Assembly (NCBI GenBank): GCA_028753945.1
Contig: JAPNXP010000007.1
Coordinates: 3,410,001 to 3,474,000 of the forward strand
DNA length: 64,000 nt
Reading direction: 5' to 3'
From: Hexactinellida sp. DTS-2022
Lineage: Eukaryota > Porifera > Hexactinellida
Below are positions 21,912-34,535 of the stretch, in pieces. Under the pieces are notes generated by a model. That model ran no database searches, was not told the origin of the DNA, and worked only from the letters and a program-made list of their open reading frames with translations. The translations under genes and the position numbers were made by a program. Numbering within the stretch: the stretch's first letter is position 1; the number at the start of each line of letters is the position of its first letter.

Positions 21912-23497
21912 CTAAAGTGTCTCTAAAGATGTTTTCCATAGGAAAACACAAGAGTCATCTCCCCCAGTAGATACAAGATAGCAGTCATTATGAGTAAACC
22001 GTAAGTTAGTTACATGTGCAGAATGACCATGAAACTGAAGAAATGCAGGATTCCTTTGATCTACAGGAAAATTAAATAATTTCACTAAACCATAATCATC
22101 CCCTGTAGCAAGGATGTGTCCACGATTGGAGAGGTGAGAAATGTTTACATCTCCTGATTGAGCATCTGCAGGCACAATCCCAACAATATCAGGACCACTT
22201 AGACATGTCATTGTTGACCATACAATTTTTCCAATAACATCAATGTCAACTACAGGATTTGCATCACTAATCTGATAAATTAGACGTTGATATTGTATTG
22301 TAGTGATCTGGATATAATTAGAATCATTGGACCAATCAAGATTACCCACAAATCCTTTAAATCCTCGGCAAGTAGCATGTTTTATTACATGTGGGAGTTT
22401 GTAAATATCAACAAAATTTTTGGAACATGCAACAGCTAACATTTTTCCATCAGGTGAAAACCTTAGTAAGTTAATAGGTGAAGAATAATCCCTTTTCTTC
22501 TTTTTCACGGACTCTTTTTCTAATTCCCCATTTGACTTTAGTTCAAATAATGTGATCTGCCCATTGCAGAATCCAACAGCTAATGTATCTGCAACTTCAT
22601 TAATATCAAGACATTGAACAGGAGAAGGCAAATTCTCTAGTGTGCTAATTGTACGTTTACTTGATAAATCCCATGTTTTAATGCATGAATCGTGTGATCC
22701 AGTGATTGCAATCATTTTAGTTGGGTGCATAGCTAAACCCCAGAGCTCTCCATAACCATGACCCTGATTTAAGCATGTTTTAATTCCATTTTTAAATTTA
22801 AAAATTATACTATTACTGGTACCAATTATCATAACATCTTCTCTAAAGTCAATAGCTCTAATATCTGAAACATGCGACTTAGAAGCAATTTCTTGAATTG
22901 TAGTGCCTTCAATGGTAGTTAATTTCAAAACTATATCAACATCTGTTAAACCACGTGAACCACTCAATATTCCTTCAGGATGGTAACCTAATGCCCAGAT
23001 TGGCCCATTGTGCAGTTTAATTGAATTAACTAACAAAAGATCTTTGAAAATATAAACAAATCCACTTAAACTCCCAAATATTAAATTATCATTATTATAT
23101 TCCAAAACTGATAACATTGTTTCATTCGATGCATCAGCTCCCAACGATAATCGTTCAGAGATCAATTTGCTACCAGCAACTGCCCAATATTTGAGATGTG
23201 AGATTCCGCAAGTCACAAGTGACAGATTGTCAATTTGTGCTGTTTGTTTACTCCTTGGTGTATTAATGCACAACACCTGAAATATTCTGTAATGGCTGCC
23301 ATCAACACTAGAAATTAAAGTTCCTTCGGCCCAATTCCATACAGTAATCTTGTGAGAATTCTCTATACCAACTGAAGCAAGTAATTGGCCAGAACTCGAA
23401 AAAGAAAGTGAACATACACCTTTATTGTGGCAACCAGTTAGAATAGAGAGTGGGTCTTTATTGAAAACTTTCCATACATGTATTGCACCATCCTTAC
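21912..23497 (-). CDS. EML: EMAP-like (EML5/6-type) protein, terminal exon
   Basis: Last exon of a WD40 microtubule-associated protein. It starts after the acceptor TTCTACAG (AG at 23499-23498) with two bases that complete a Gly codon. It then reads KDGAIHVW and continues for 527 codons to the stop at 21912. About nine WD-type blade ends are visible (ITVWNW, LKYWAV, VYIFKD, IKTWDL, ITLFEL, VDIYKL, VKLFNF, VFLWK). The final GHSAHVTNLRF...GGDDSCVFLWK is the signature close of EMAP units. EML proteins fold as tandem beta-propellers and bind microtubules. The open frame upstream of 23497 (starting MQLDNLHNN) is intron, not coding. The whole last propeller lies in one exon. Confidence 0.93.
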
Positions 23498-23633
23498 CTG
23501 TAGAATTATTATGTAAATTATCTAATTGCAAATATAAATTAATGAAAATTGAATTTTTGCTAAACTCTATCTAGTAAATGCAATTTAAAATGGCATGTAA
23601 AATCTCAAATAGATAGATATAATATTACAACCA

Positions 23634-24148
23634 GGGCCCGTATTCACTAAGAAGTTAAGTACGTACTTAGTACTTAAGTACTAAGTACGTACTTAAGTCG
23701 TATTCACTAAGATTGGTATTCACTAAGATTTAAGTGTGTACTTAAGTACATACTTAAGTACAAAACTTAAGTAACCTACTAAGTTGACTTAACTTATAAG
23801 AATTTTCTTTTATTGACTCTTTAGACGTTGGTGTTTAATTAGAACATTGTAATAGATTTATAGTAGTACTTGCTTTACCTTAGGGGAAGTTTATGATTCT
23901 ATTTTCAACATTTATTACAATTGGTTGTTGTTTTCTAAAAGTCTGTTTTTTCTCAAGCACAAAAATCACAGGAACTTCTAAGAGAATATTCTTTTTAAAG
24001 TTAAAAGAATACAGCAAGCTATTACAATAGCATTCCATACACTAATATGATATGCTATTAAATATAATTCAATAATATAATTCAATTTCGTACTTAAGTA
24101 TGTACTTAGTACTTAAGTACTAAGTAATCTTAGTGAATACGGGCCCAG
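23634..24148. mobile_element. MITE with GGGCCCGTATTCACTAAG ends
   Basis: TIRs GGGCCCGTATTCACTAAGA and the complement enclose about 515 bases. Subterminal sequence is made of TACTTAAGTA palindromes. No clear target duplication. The type is seen in many invertebrate genomes; superfamily unassigned. Confidence 0.75.
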
Positions 24149-24279
24149 TATTCTCATATGGTCGACCTGGACAAAGTATAAACAATCGGATCATTAATGA
24201 ATCAATAAATGCTTCTAGAAGTACTTTAATAAAGATAGATACCTCAAATACATAAATCATAGTATTTAAATAGACCGTA

Positions 24280-24747
24280 ACCTACGTTATAATAAGGCCT
24301 GTTCATTAGTGTTAAATTTTGGACCATGGATGTCGTTTAAGTCCATTGATTCTTTTTACAATAAATGTTATAGTTAGAGATATATAACCAAGTAGTAATC
24401 CAGAAGAAGTAAAATATTATTGGGTTTAATACCAAGCACATTTGGAGTAAATTAAAGTTGCAAAAGTACAAAATATTAAAGAAAACATGAAAGTGAATAT
24501 AACCTTTTAGCAAATAAACATTTGAAGAACAATAACAACTAATTGGGTTTAGCTTTCTTTATTTTTTAGAGTATTTTCGACACGAATATACTGCAAAAGT
24601 AGCAAGGCATTCATATTTTTCGTTCTGGATTACTACTTGGTTATATATCTCTAACTATAACATTTATTGTAAAAGAATCAATGGACTTAAACAACATCCA
24701 TGGTACAAAATTTAACACTAATGTACAGGCCTTATTATAACGTAGGT
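24280..24747. mobile_element. Long-TIR foldback element
   Basis: Arms of about 130 bases (24280-24408 and 24625-24747) are inverted copies, beginning ACCTACGTTATAATAAGGCC. The ends resemble those of the larger palindrome at 38915-39890 (GACCTTCGTAATA..GGCCTTA), so both may belong to one family. No coding region. Confidence 0.8.
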
Positions 24748-25469
24748 CTCGCATAGATCAAAATGTTAGTATCATTACTTATCTAGATAATTATTAATTA
24801 GATAGTTATAGCCGATAGTTACATAAGCATTTTATATACCAAATCGGGATTCATCTTTGAATTCAAAATGTAAGAATTACTCTAGTAGCTAATTTTTTAA
24901 TCATTACCGTTATTTCTTAATGTAATACTTAGTATATTAGCAAAGTATTACACCACAGGTTTAGCACATAATGTTAGATTACCCCAACAATGACCCCTTT
25001 TCCGGAAATTTAATTGACATGCTAATGGCAAATCCATATTGGAATTATACTGTGATGAAGTATTATATAGATCATAGTTTAGCTAATACAGTAGAAACTG
25101 CTTATTTCTAACACTCGGCTTTTCTAACTAAACGGTTTTTTAAACTATCTATTTATTATAATTATGTAAGAAATTTCCATTTTGTTAAATTTTAAATTGG
25201 TTTATTCTTATTCCAAATAACGGATTTTTCCTACTTTATTTCCATGCAAAGACAAAAAAAGGACTAATACTTTAGTAGTGATTATAATAACAGAGAACAC
25301 CCACGAAGAATTATGATAAGTGAGAAGTGACTCAACTAATTCTACGTTATTACTACGAGAGTATCACTATGTTACATCACTCTCCTCTTGAAAAAATCAG
25401 CCCTTTAGAGATAAGGTGTTCAGGACCATTCTCCATAATGGTTTGGTTCTTTCCGGATTCGAAGTCTTC
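24748..25469. other. No feature recognised
   Basis: AT-rich intronic sequence; no ORF or repeat boundary that I can support. The right-hand part may include the missing LTR of the gypsy remnant, but no LTR pair was found. Confidence 0.45.
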
Positions 25470-25889
25470 TTAGGGCAACAATTTCTCTATCTCCTGACTA
25501 TCAGGAAGTAGAGGCTCCTGATCATCCTGTCCGTACCGCACAGAAGCATACACTGATACCTCTTCTCCGGCCACAGGAACTCCTGTAGTCTCTGTGTTAA
25601 GGTCAGTAGTGGGATTCAAATCAACCTTAGTAATTTTATTTGAACATTCCCGAGCTTCGTTTGATCTATCTTCATCTGACTCATATGTTATGAAATGATC
25701 TGCTGTCACGTTTTGGATTTCTTACCCCTTGAGAAACGATAAGCGTGAAATTACTCCCTGTAGATCAACAACAAGCCAAGGTCCCTATACAGTGGTGATA
25801 GGCTATTTGAACATATCGTTCCTCAGCCAAACCAAAAATCCAGATTAAATTACGCCCACATAATCCTCGATTGAAATTTCTCTCGAGAG

Positions 25890-26015
25890 CAGGGGTTGTA
25901 AACATATAATTTATTTTTTTCTCAATGAAAACAAATCAAATCATTTGAGAATTCAAATAATTTCAAATCAAGTCAAATCAAATATTTGAAATATTTGATT
26001 TGATTTACAACCCTG
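25890..26015. mobile_element. hAT-type MITE in the gypsy remnant
   Basis: Ends CAGGGGTTGTAAA and TTTACAACCCTG with CAAATCAAAT-type repeats inside. The flanking eight bases do not match, so the target duplication has decayed. Confidence 0.65.
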
Positions 26016-26589
26016 GAACTTCAGAGCAATTTCTATTCTCCCTTACAATTTCGATTAATTCCTCGGTAGCTTTCTCCGCCTGGTTACAATAGTCCTTAAT
26101 ATCGGTTTGAAGAAAGGAAATAAGGTATCAGCAATTGAACGCAACGTACCTCATACATTATTTCGTGCGGGGAATACCCTGTGTCTGCGTTCACATATAA
26201 ACTACATGCGAACATACTTCGTGTATATCAACATGTCTCTCTTCACTTACAGCGCACCTTGCTTGAAGGTTTCCACACTTTTCAATTACCAGACTCTTGC
26301 TATAACCCGTTAACTAGCATATCATCAACATTGCGCCCTTGATCAGTGATCAGAGAGTAGAGTCAACGGGTAGCCGTGGAGTTGGACCCAACCCTGTCCA
26401 GAGCACTAACTACTGAGCTGGCATCGGTACAGTTTCGATAAATTTCGAAAAGAGATTAGTCAATACCAAAACATAACGATAACACCTGCTGTCCATATAA
26501 TGTGGCATTATCGAAAGAAATACCGACAAGGGAAAATATCAATTGCAATTTGATAGTCAATGTTGTTGCCTGTTGCGTCCCCAGGGATT

Positions 26590-26845
26590 GTTAAAGAAAT
26601 TTTTCCTGGGGGGGGGGAAACTTTCCTAGAAACAGACAGTTCCCTTGGATAAAGGAGCAGCATATCCCAAAAATTATGTATTTAGTTGGCATAATCATTC
26701 TATGCTTTAATCCTGTTTATATTAGCAATTATTTATCCATTATTTAATAACTATAAGGCAAAGTTAAGCAATTCCTGGGATGGGGGCATCTTTCCTGGGG
26801 GGGGAACTATTGTTGGAGGGGGGGAATCCCAGGCCCCCCCCCCTA
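26590..26845. repeat. G-tract-rich MITE-like insert
   Basis: Begins near TCCCCAGGGATTG and ends near GGGGGAATCCCAGGCCCC with several G or C runs. Ends are only roughly inverted. Probably a hAT MITE. Confidence 0.5.
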
Positions 26846-27894
26846 TGTATCACACCCTGGTCCCGTTTGTTTTTCCCACAAAGCTCACAAGCGAAACTAA
26901 CTTTTCAACATCCTTGAACAGTCCGCCCCAAAAGAACCTCTATTTTACTCCTCTAAGGTTTTCTGTATACCCCAGGGTCAATCGTTGTGAACTGTACGAA
27001 TCACTTGATCAACTATCGAGGCTGAAGTAACAATGCGTTGACTAGGGAAAAGTATACGAATATTTAATTTCATTACTCTGAACTTCTTGAAACGCCCATT
27101 CAAAACGTTCTCTCTCCTGGATTTGGGATACATCATTCAATATCACTGGGTCCAATGACTGAGTTCGTCTGAGTTCATCGAGAAAGGAAGCGGATTCCGG
27201 AGCAATTAGAGCACAGTATTAATTTTCCTAATCGTCATTGTTATTGTCGCTGCCCTCCCTTATTAGATAGACATGACGCTCCAAATTTTCGGTCTCATCA
27301 TTCACATCGAGTCATAGGTGGTTGCACAACGGCTTAGATAGTCGGAAACTCGACGATTCTTCACTAAATAGTTAATTCATTCCAGCTCCAGAAGCCAACG
27401 AGCGAATTTCCCTCTATGGTATCTTTTCTGTCTGAGTCACACAAGCTGGTTGTGATCAGAGGAGATGATCACCTGTTTAGCAGCCTGAAGATACCTAGAA
27501 CATCCAAAATAGAGGGAAATAATGAAATAGGTTGGAGGCTCTTCAAGGGGCTCTCCTGTGCTAACACACCACCAATAGCACTATCAGAAGTATCGACTTC
27601 GAGGTGAAACGGTTTCGACCAATCGGGATAAACAAGACTCACTGGATCTTTGCCCAAGAGCCTGGTCTAGCTGTTGAAAACTTTGCTCACAACTTTCACA
27701 CCATTTCCAAGTCACTCCTTTCTTAGTTAACTGATATAGTAGGGCTGCGACTCGAGCAAGTTCCAGATGAAAGTCCCTATATTAATTAACTAACCCAATA
27801 AATGACCTAAGTTGATTCACATTAGATGGCCGCACATGGCGCTGTATCCGGAATACGTTTGACATGAGTGGACGATAATCCAAGCTGGTTTGCA

Positions 27895-28310
27895 GTGGGG
27901 GCGCTAGCACATCAGAAGAGGGGGTGCAACGGGAGGTGCTGATGTATTTCAGGGAGTGCAAGCATTTTGTTCAGTTACAGCCTGCCAGAATGTTTGAATG
28001 AGTATTGTGTCATGTTATCACGGTGGTGTTTTATAGAAAGTAGCTATAATTTTAGGTTGCTACTCAAATCTAATATTCGAAAACATTCAACAAATTAAGC
28101 AATAAGGAGAACATAGATTTCAAATTACTTAGCACTAAATTTCAAATAGTCATTAATGCTAATCCTTATATATCGAAGTGGGCTAGTAATGCTATCCAAC
28201 TGAATAATGTAGATTCTAAATACACCTTGAATTCTCTGAGCACCCCCACTGGGGGTGCAGACAGAGTTTAGGAGGTGCCGTAACACCCCATTTCCTCCGC
28301 CCCTACTGGT
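27895..28310. mobile_element. hAT-type MITE splitting the gypsy RT/RNase H region
   Basis: Left end CAGTGGGGGCGCTAGC and right end near CCTCCGCCCCTACTG are inverted, with GGGGGTGC motifs inside. A second, more heavily nested copy of the family in reverse orientation lies at 62063-63520. No clean duplication seen. Confidence 0.75.
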
Positions 28311-29010
28311 TAGGGTGTGGTCTAAGAACTCTATTCTTTGTAACCAAAGAGACACTCGTAATTTCGTAGCTGCAGATTCGTATTCTGTAGCACTGAAGAA
28401 CACGCTAGAGGAGGCTTATGTTATTTCAAAAGTACGAGAAAATGTTAAAGTATCATCGATATATGGTAAACTCTGGGGAACATCTTTCAAGGTCAAGTAA
28501 CTTATCCTTTGGTAGGTAGTGAGTGTTTTGTATAAAACAAAGGGATGACACTGAATACAAACTGTCCCTTCCGGCGATAAAAATGCTATGCTCGCCCTAT
28601 CACATTCTGCAATCGGAACGCTCCAATATGCACTTGCACTTTCCAGAGTCGAGAAATATTCGCTGCCTTGGAGTTTGTAACGTATATCCTTAGTGCTCGA
28701 TAGTCGATCGCAAAAATGAGTGAGCCATCTTACTTTTGAACGAGAATCACCCTATTAACCCATGGAGAGTTCGACGGACGGATTATTATATTCTCAAGCA
28801 TCTGCTCTATTTGAACCCTTATCTCCCCTATGTACGTGGCCATACTCTTATGTAACTTGACTTTACGGGAAGCGCTTCGCTATATCTATTTGGTGCTTCT
28901 TTGGGCTTACTGCGAATACGTCTGAAAACTCAGCGAGGAGGGCAATCATCACTGAATTTTGGTGCCGTATCATGTCCAGGTTGATATTTCATTCCATTTT
29001 CCCTCATTGT

Positions 29011-29107
29011 CATAGGCGTCGGAATGGGCCCGCCGGCCCGAAGGCTCCGGGGTCGGCCCAAATGATTCCGGGGCTGCTAAATTCACCGGGTGGGTCCGAC
29101 GCCTGTG
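29011..29107. mobile_element. 97 bp hAT-type MITE
   Basis: Ends CATAGGCGTCGGAA and TCCGACGCCTGTG; the duplication CTCATTGT is exact at 29003-29010 and 29108-29115. Same family as 13927-14007. It interrupts the gypsy remnant. Confidence 0.93.
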
Positions 29108-29760
29108 CTCATTGTTCTCGGATTCGTGAAGAATTGTCATCACTTTTCCAGCTCTGATCAATAGGTGTCCACCTCACACACATGCTTCGCTTCGACAACC
29201 ACTGAGAGCCCAACCGGACACGCCGATTTTTTTTCAGTCAAACTCCCTTCATTTGATTCGTTTCAGGAAATCTCTACCCAGATAATGGTTTGTTCTGCGC
29301 TGTCCAAAACAACGAACCTATGCATAGGCGGACACTCATGCCAAATAGTTACCTCGAGATTGACGAATCCTCTCGTTGGTATTGGAGTTGCACAATCACC
29401 ACTACCATACTAGACTAGGACGAATACGGTGTCCGATATGAAGCTTGTTCAGTGTTTCAGAATCTATAATCGAGGGTTTCGCGCCCGAGTCCAGCATGAC
29501 AACGTTTTCTACGTTTTCTAGAAAACATCACATCAGGTTCGTCGTTGGATCTGTGGAGCTGACGAAGCTCTCCCTGATCAATTGAAAGGACTTGTCTCTT
29601 GGAGTAACAGTCGACGCGATTGTGCCCCTCTTTCGCCGATGCCCTCGAATGTGAGATAAATAGCTGATAACTTTATTATTGGACTGTAGGAGAATAAGCC
29701 TTTTGCCAAGAAACGAGTAAATTTACAGACGAATGTTCGTTTTATTATGTCATTCATCAT

Positions 29761-30176
29761 TTTGCACTTTCAGAATTAATACCTTTCTGTATTTAATTCC
29801 CAAAACTATCCCACAGTGGGCAATTAGTGAAATACAGTTATTTTTTATGCTACTATATGCGTGAAATTCATATATTATCATGTTAAAGATAAACATTTTT
29901 GATCTAGGGATCAAAAAATGTTATTATTTTAAATAGCACATTGCAAATTGGTAGCTCAAATATTTCAATTTTAGTATTAATCATCATACACGAATTCCAA
30001 GCGACGGAAGATATTCTAATATGCCTTCAGATTTCATAGTATGTATTATAACAATATATAGGCTGCATATATGCACTATTCAAAAGCTTAGTTAATCGAA
30101 TCAATTTTATCGTAGATAAATAATGATATATTTATTATAACTAACTCGCTACGGTTTCAAATGAGCATAGCCTATA
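29761..30176. other. No feature recognised
   Basis: AT-rich intronic sequence without supported features. Confidence 0.45.
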
Positions 30177-30740
30177 CACTGGCCAGCCAAAAGTATTTGA
30201 ACATCAGAGATTTCAATGCACACACAATACTCGTCTAGTAACTTATTAACGGCTATCTAAACTTCTCTGAAATTACTATAAATATCTTATTATAGATATA
30301 CATCACAAAATATTATGATTTCAATTAAATTCATAAAATATCCTTGAAGTGGCATAAGTGTTTCTGCCACGTGCCACTTGTGGCATAAGTGGCACAAATT
30401 GAAATCTTACTGTATCACTGTAGAAAATATACGGATTGATTTGAAATTTTGCACTTAGAGTCATTTAACCATGAGGAATTCAAATCTGCTATCAGAATTA
30501 ATATATTAACATTGCATCATAATGATAATAAATTAAATATTTAATTAGCTAATTAAATATTTAATGAGTTTAACGCCTCCATAAAAATTTAAATTCGAAA
30601 ATTTTCCTGTTTTATTGTACTTTACATATCGTTTCATGTAAATAGCCATTTTGTTGCATCTGCTAATGTTATTATGCTGGTATAACCTCAAATGTCTGAA
30701 TACAAATTATTGCTGTTCAAATACTTTTGGCCGGTTAGTG
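30177..30740. mobile_element. Tc1/mariner-type MITE, 564 bp
   Basis: Ends CACTGGCCAGCCAAAAGTAT and the complement of CACTAACCGGCCAAAAGTAT are flanked by TA (30175-30176 and 30741-30742). Such CACTGGCCAAAAGT ends are typical of Tc1-like elements. No transposase remains. Confidence 0.85.
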
Positions 30741-30742
30741 TA

Positions 30743-31197
30743 CAATCATACTATAATTAATTTTAAATATATTTATTTTCCCTACGGACTTTGGCCTGTT
30801 TGGGGTATAAATTTAATTCATCTCATAATAATATAATACTTTATCAAATGCATTTGGTTGCTGAGTGACTGAAATTAATTGTAAACTTTCCGATCCGATC
30901 TAACAAGGTATATGTCTACAAAAACCCCTTAAAAATTTAGGAAAATTTACCAAAATTAGAATTTTAGATATAATACATAATAGAATTTATCCAAACATTC
31001 GAAAGTTTCTAATGAACATCAATGTAGCTAATGATATTTGCAGGTCAAATCTATCAATCAGCCCATCAACTAAGGAATTCATCCATGCCTTTGAATTTTA
31101 GTAAGATATGCTAGCTATGTTCCACAAATGATTGATAAATATGTAACCAATAACGAGCTAAGAATATTTGCACCTGTGATAGTATCACTCAGCATTC
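30743..31197. other. No feature recognised
   Basis: AT-rich intronic spacer before the hAT element. Confidence 0.45.
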
Positions 31198-31219
31198 ATC
31201 TATCCCAGTGATGTGCTCC

Positions 31220-31480
31220 GTTACTAAAGCTTCCGTTAATCCGTTACTCCGTTACCGTTACTTTATTTCTTCCGTTACCGTTACTCCGTTACCGTTACTT
31301 TATTTCTCCCGTTACCGTTACTCCATTACCGTTACTTTATTTCTTCCGTTACGGTTACTCCATTACCGTTACTTTATTTCTTCCGTTACGGTTACTTAAT
31401 TTCTTCCGTTACCGTTACATTTTTTCTCCCGTTACGATTACTTTATTTCTTCCGTTACCTTTAATCAGTTACCGTTACCT
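31220..31480. repeat. Left subterminal CCGTTACCGTTACTTTATTTC array
   Basis: About ten irregular units of CGTTACCGTTACTTTATTTCT. Matching units in the same sense lie at 34370-34510 at the other end, where TIR orientation would predict the reverse, so the arrays expanded independently of the TIRs. Confidence 0.85.
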
Positions 31481-31612
31481 TAATGTAACGGACGGTAACT
31501 GATTAAAAGTAACGAAGTAACGGAGTAAAGATAACGTATAACAGTGCGGTAATGTAATTAAAGATGACCGTAATTAATTAAAAGTAACGGAATAACGGAG
31601 TAACGGAATAAC

Positions 31613-31774
31613 GGAGTAACGGCAATGGAATAAGTAATGTAGTAGCCGTAACAGTGTTACGGTAATGTAATGGTAGAGTAACATATTAAAGATAATGTTA
31701 ATATGTTACTCTAACATTACATTACCGTAACACTGTTACGGCTACTACATTACTTATTCCATTGCCGTTACTCC
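31613..31774. repeat. 162 bp near-perfect palindrome
   Basis: Arms starting GGAGTAACGGCAATGGAATA mirror each other around about 31693, with only a few mismatches near the centre. It lies inside the hAT left end and could form a long hairpin. Confidence 0.9.
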
Positions 31775-31780
31775 ATTACT

Positions 31781-31870
31781 CCGTTACTTTTAAATAATTA
31801 CGGTTATCTTTAATCCGTTAAAGATAATGTTAACGGATTAAAGATAACCGTAATTATTTAAAAGTAACGG
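31781..31870. repeat. 90 bp near-perfect palindrome
   Basis: CCGTTACTTTTAAATAATTA at the left mirrors TAATTATTTAAAAGTAACGG at the right around an 8-base centre. It is separated by only a few bases from the 162 bp palindrome. Confidence 0.9.
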
Positions 31871-32200
31871 AGAACGGCAATGTAATACGTTTAAAATAAT
31901 AATGAAATAGTTAATAATCAGTTAAGGTCTCTTATTGTAGCTACATGGAGCAAAGCTATTCCTACTTGGGTGGTCCAAGTATATAATTTTTGTATATAGG
32001 CTTCGGAGGCAGTCATTTATCTTAATTAATTATTTAGTAAACATAGTCTATTGATTATTAATTAATATTACATGGCATTACCATTGCTCTGTTACCGTTA
32101 TAACTTATGAGGTTTATTTATTAATTAAAATATATTGTGTTTTGGTTAGATATATTAGTGTGTTTACTGTTACGTATTCGTATTTATTAATTACATCTCC

Positions 32201-34325
32201 ATGTCAGCGGACAAAATAGTTTTTTCTTCCATTCTGGAGATGATGTTTGTCAAGGTGTCAAGTGATAAAAACGACACGCTGTATTGTTGTCTACATTGCA
32301 AGAACTTGCCAAGAAGTACCTCAAGGCGGACAAGAAAGGCTTCTCAAATCTTGGGAAACATGCATCTAAGACACACCCCAGAGAGTTGGAGGAGGCAAAG
32401 GTGTCTCTCAATTCTCACAAATCAACTACACAAGAATGCATGACACAGCCCTATCTAAAGTTGACTCATGAAGGGTTAGAAGTGCTCAAGCCCAAAAATT
32501 TTCCAAAGAATTCCCCAGAGTATCTCGAATTCAGGGATAGAGTTTCGGAGGGACTGGCAGACTGTGTGTTGCCTATTACTGCCGTCGAAAGTACTCTAAT
32601 GAGTTCAGTTTTGTCATATCTGGCACCTAAGATGCCCTTAGTGACTCGATTTGAAATTACAAGACTGCACAAAGCCTCTGCAATTAGGTACCAACAAGTT
32701 GTGACAGAGATTATGGGATCTTCAACTGTAAGATCTGTGTGTCTAAGCCTAGATGGATGGTCGATCCACCAAATGCAGCTGGTAGGTGTTTTAGCTTTCG
32801 TGGGGTTTAAAAATCTTGAACACCAAAAAATATTTTTGGGCCTTCGCGAAACCACTGACCAGACTGCAGCTACTCTGAAACAGATCACTAACGAAATGGC
32901 AGCAGAGTATTGTACCCCCATACAGAAAATCGTCGCAATAGCTTCCGATACATGCAGTACTATGCGCATATTCGGCAAGCTGATATGCAAGGCCAAGGAA
33001 AACTCACAATGGCAAACAGAATCAGAAGAGGACTGCGACCATTCAGTTCACTCCAAATCCGATGAAGATGATACACAGACTCGGGGAATACAGATGACGA
33101 TGAAATTCCAACGAACATCGCTGACCAGAATCGTTTGGATCTAGCTCAAGCTATGGTAAATTGCAGTCAATATCTATGCCCGCTACACATCATCCAGCTC
33201 ATAGTCAATGATGGCATGAAAGCCACTAACGTATCTTCTGTCCTTGCTACCCTCAAACGACTAATTACCGCTACCCACAGACCCGCTGCCAAGGGAAAGC
33301 TTCCTTTCTTGCCTAAAATAGGAGGTGTGAGATGGAATTCTCTATATATAGCCATCAATGAAGTAATAAAGAAGTGGGAGATCATAAATGCGTATTGTAT
33401 TGAGACTGATTTCATCGAGCCCCAGAAAATGTCCAAATTCGAATCCCGCATCCGGAATCTTCACAAATTCCTCGAGCCGTTCTTCAATGTCCCACTCTGT
33501 CTTCAACCTGAAGATCCAGTGGGTTTTTTATTTATTCCATTTATCGGGACGTGTTACGCCTCGTTCAAAATCATCCAAGATTATATCAATATAGGGATAT
33601 TTGATTCATATGAACGACAGTTCGCGGAAGGTATTGTTAAATCTGTAGAAAAACGGTGTCAGCCCGGGGGTGGACTCACGCAGTACAAAGGTTATGGCCT
33701 GTTTTGCGCACAAAGCTATCTGCAGCCTACCATCAATGTTACACTTGAACAAAAGTGCATTGCGACTGCAAAAGAGACACTGAAACAGTGGCACAAGGCC
33801 TTTCAACAAACGGTACCATATGCACAGTCAGCTGTAGAATCAATTTCGTGCGCGAGTGATGATGGTGATGATTGTGATGATCCTCCTTCTGGGAAGCGGT
33901 CAAAACTCACTTTAGACGAAATCCTATCTGGAGAGGGATTCAACATTGTCAAAAAAGTAGGGCATCCGCAGATGCCATCAACAGTCACTAACCTAGATGC
34001 CGAGTTTATGGACTACGAAGAGCTAGTACGCAATGCGCCAGAGAATAATACCGAACGCACTTTTATGGCTTTCTCTGTGTTCGCCTCTGCGCAAATGATA
34101 TCCAATCTAGAAGATGAGATGGTGAAATTTTGGAAGAGACACGAAACTCGCCTTCCATGCCTCAGAGTGCTGACAGAGGTGGCCCGTGCCCTTCCGCCTG
34201 GGAATGGAGATGTAGAACGCCTTTTCTCCATATTAAAGCTACTCAAGCAGCTTCACAGGAACAGGTTGACTGTAAATAATATGGAGTTTAGATTTAAAAC
34301 TAGATTATTAAAAGATATTAGTTAG
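32201..34325 (+). pseudogene. hAT transposase with two frameshifts
   Basis: Reading starts at ATG 32201 (MSADKIVFSSILEMM). A BED-type zinc finger follows, with Cys pair in the first frame (YCCLHC) and His pair in the second (NLGKHASKTH), so a frame change lies near 32300-32310. The second frame runs to about 33075, with the RNase H-like start LSLDGWSIHQMQLVGV. A second change then leads into DSGNTDDDEI and the third segment to 34325. This ends in the hAT dimerisation domain (ALPPGNGDVERLFSILKLLKQ). Summed length of about 700 residues is normal for the family. Either the copy is dead or one or both breaks are assembly errors. Confidence 0.9.
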
Positions 34326-34535
34326 GAACTAATAACCGATAGTGAGAAGTGCTAGAAATAATAAATGATATTTACCGTTACCGTTACTTGTCGATGCCCG
34401 TTACCGTTACTTTTCCCGTTACCGTTACTTGTCGACGCCCGTTACCGTTACTTTTTTCCGTTACCGTTACTCGGCGACGCCCGTTACCGTTACTTTTTCC
34501 GTTACTGAGTAACCGAGCACATCACTGATCTATCC

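Larger units (their letters stand above)
25470..29760 (-). pseudogene. pol: Decayed Ty3/gypsy retrotransposon pol
   Basis: Minus-strand fragments appear in the gypsy order protease, reverse transcriptase, RNase H, integrase. A protease-like VVMLDSGAKPSIID lies at about 29503-29428. A reverse transcriptase block with one stop, ending DGSLIFAIDYRAL, lies at 28753-28679. RNase H, with FHLEVDTSDSAIGGVLAQ, lies at 27657-27469. An integrase-tail-like FLVWLRND plus GPWLVVDLQG lies at about 25850-25740. A possible zinc-knuckle half (GHNRVDC) is near 29627-29600. Stops, frameshifts and several MITEs break it. LTRs were not found. The 79-codon ORF at 25709-25470 may be its tail. Confidence 0.85.
31206..34527 (+). 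mobile_element. 3.3 kb hAT transposon, recent insertion
   Basis: TIRs CAGTGATGTGCTCCGTTACT and the complement of CAGTGATGTGCTCGGTTACT differ at one base in 20. The 8-base duplication ATCTATCC is exact at 31198-31205 and 34528-34535. Both ends carry tandem CCGTTACCGTTACTTT motifs, many on the left (31220-31450) and fewer on the right (34370-34510). The left 650 bases also contain two near-perfect palindromes. One transposase gene occupies 32201-34325. Perfect duplications suggest a young insertion, yet the gene has two frame breaks. Confidence 0.95.

Noticed and set aside
21912-23531. Treating the WD40 ORF as a complete single-exon gene starting at 23531
   Set aside because: The acceptor at 23498 and phase match with the 47395 donor restore the conserved VATGQIG-KD junction; the upstream residues are intron translation.
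31208-31399. ORF in the CCGTTACC array
   Set aside because: A product of the hAT subterminal repeat; low-complexity peptide.
32466-32996. 176-codon minus ORF opposite the hAT transposase
   Set aside because: It is the antisense shadow of the transposase, which has clear motifs in the plus sense.
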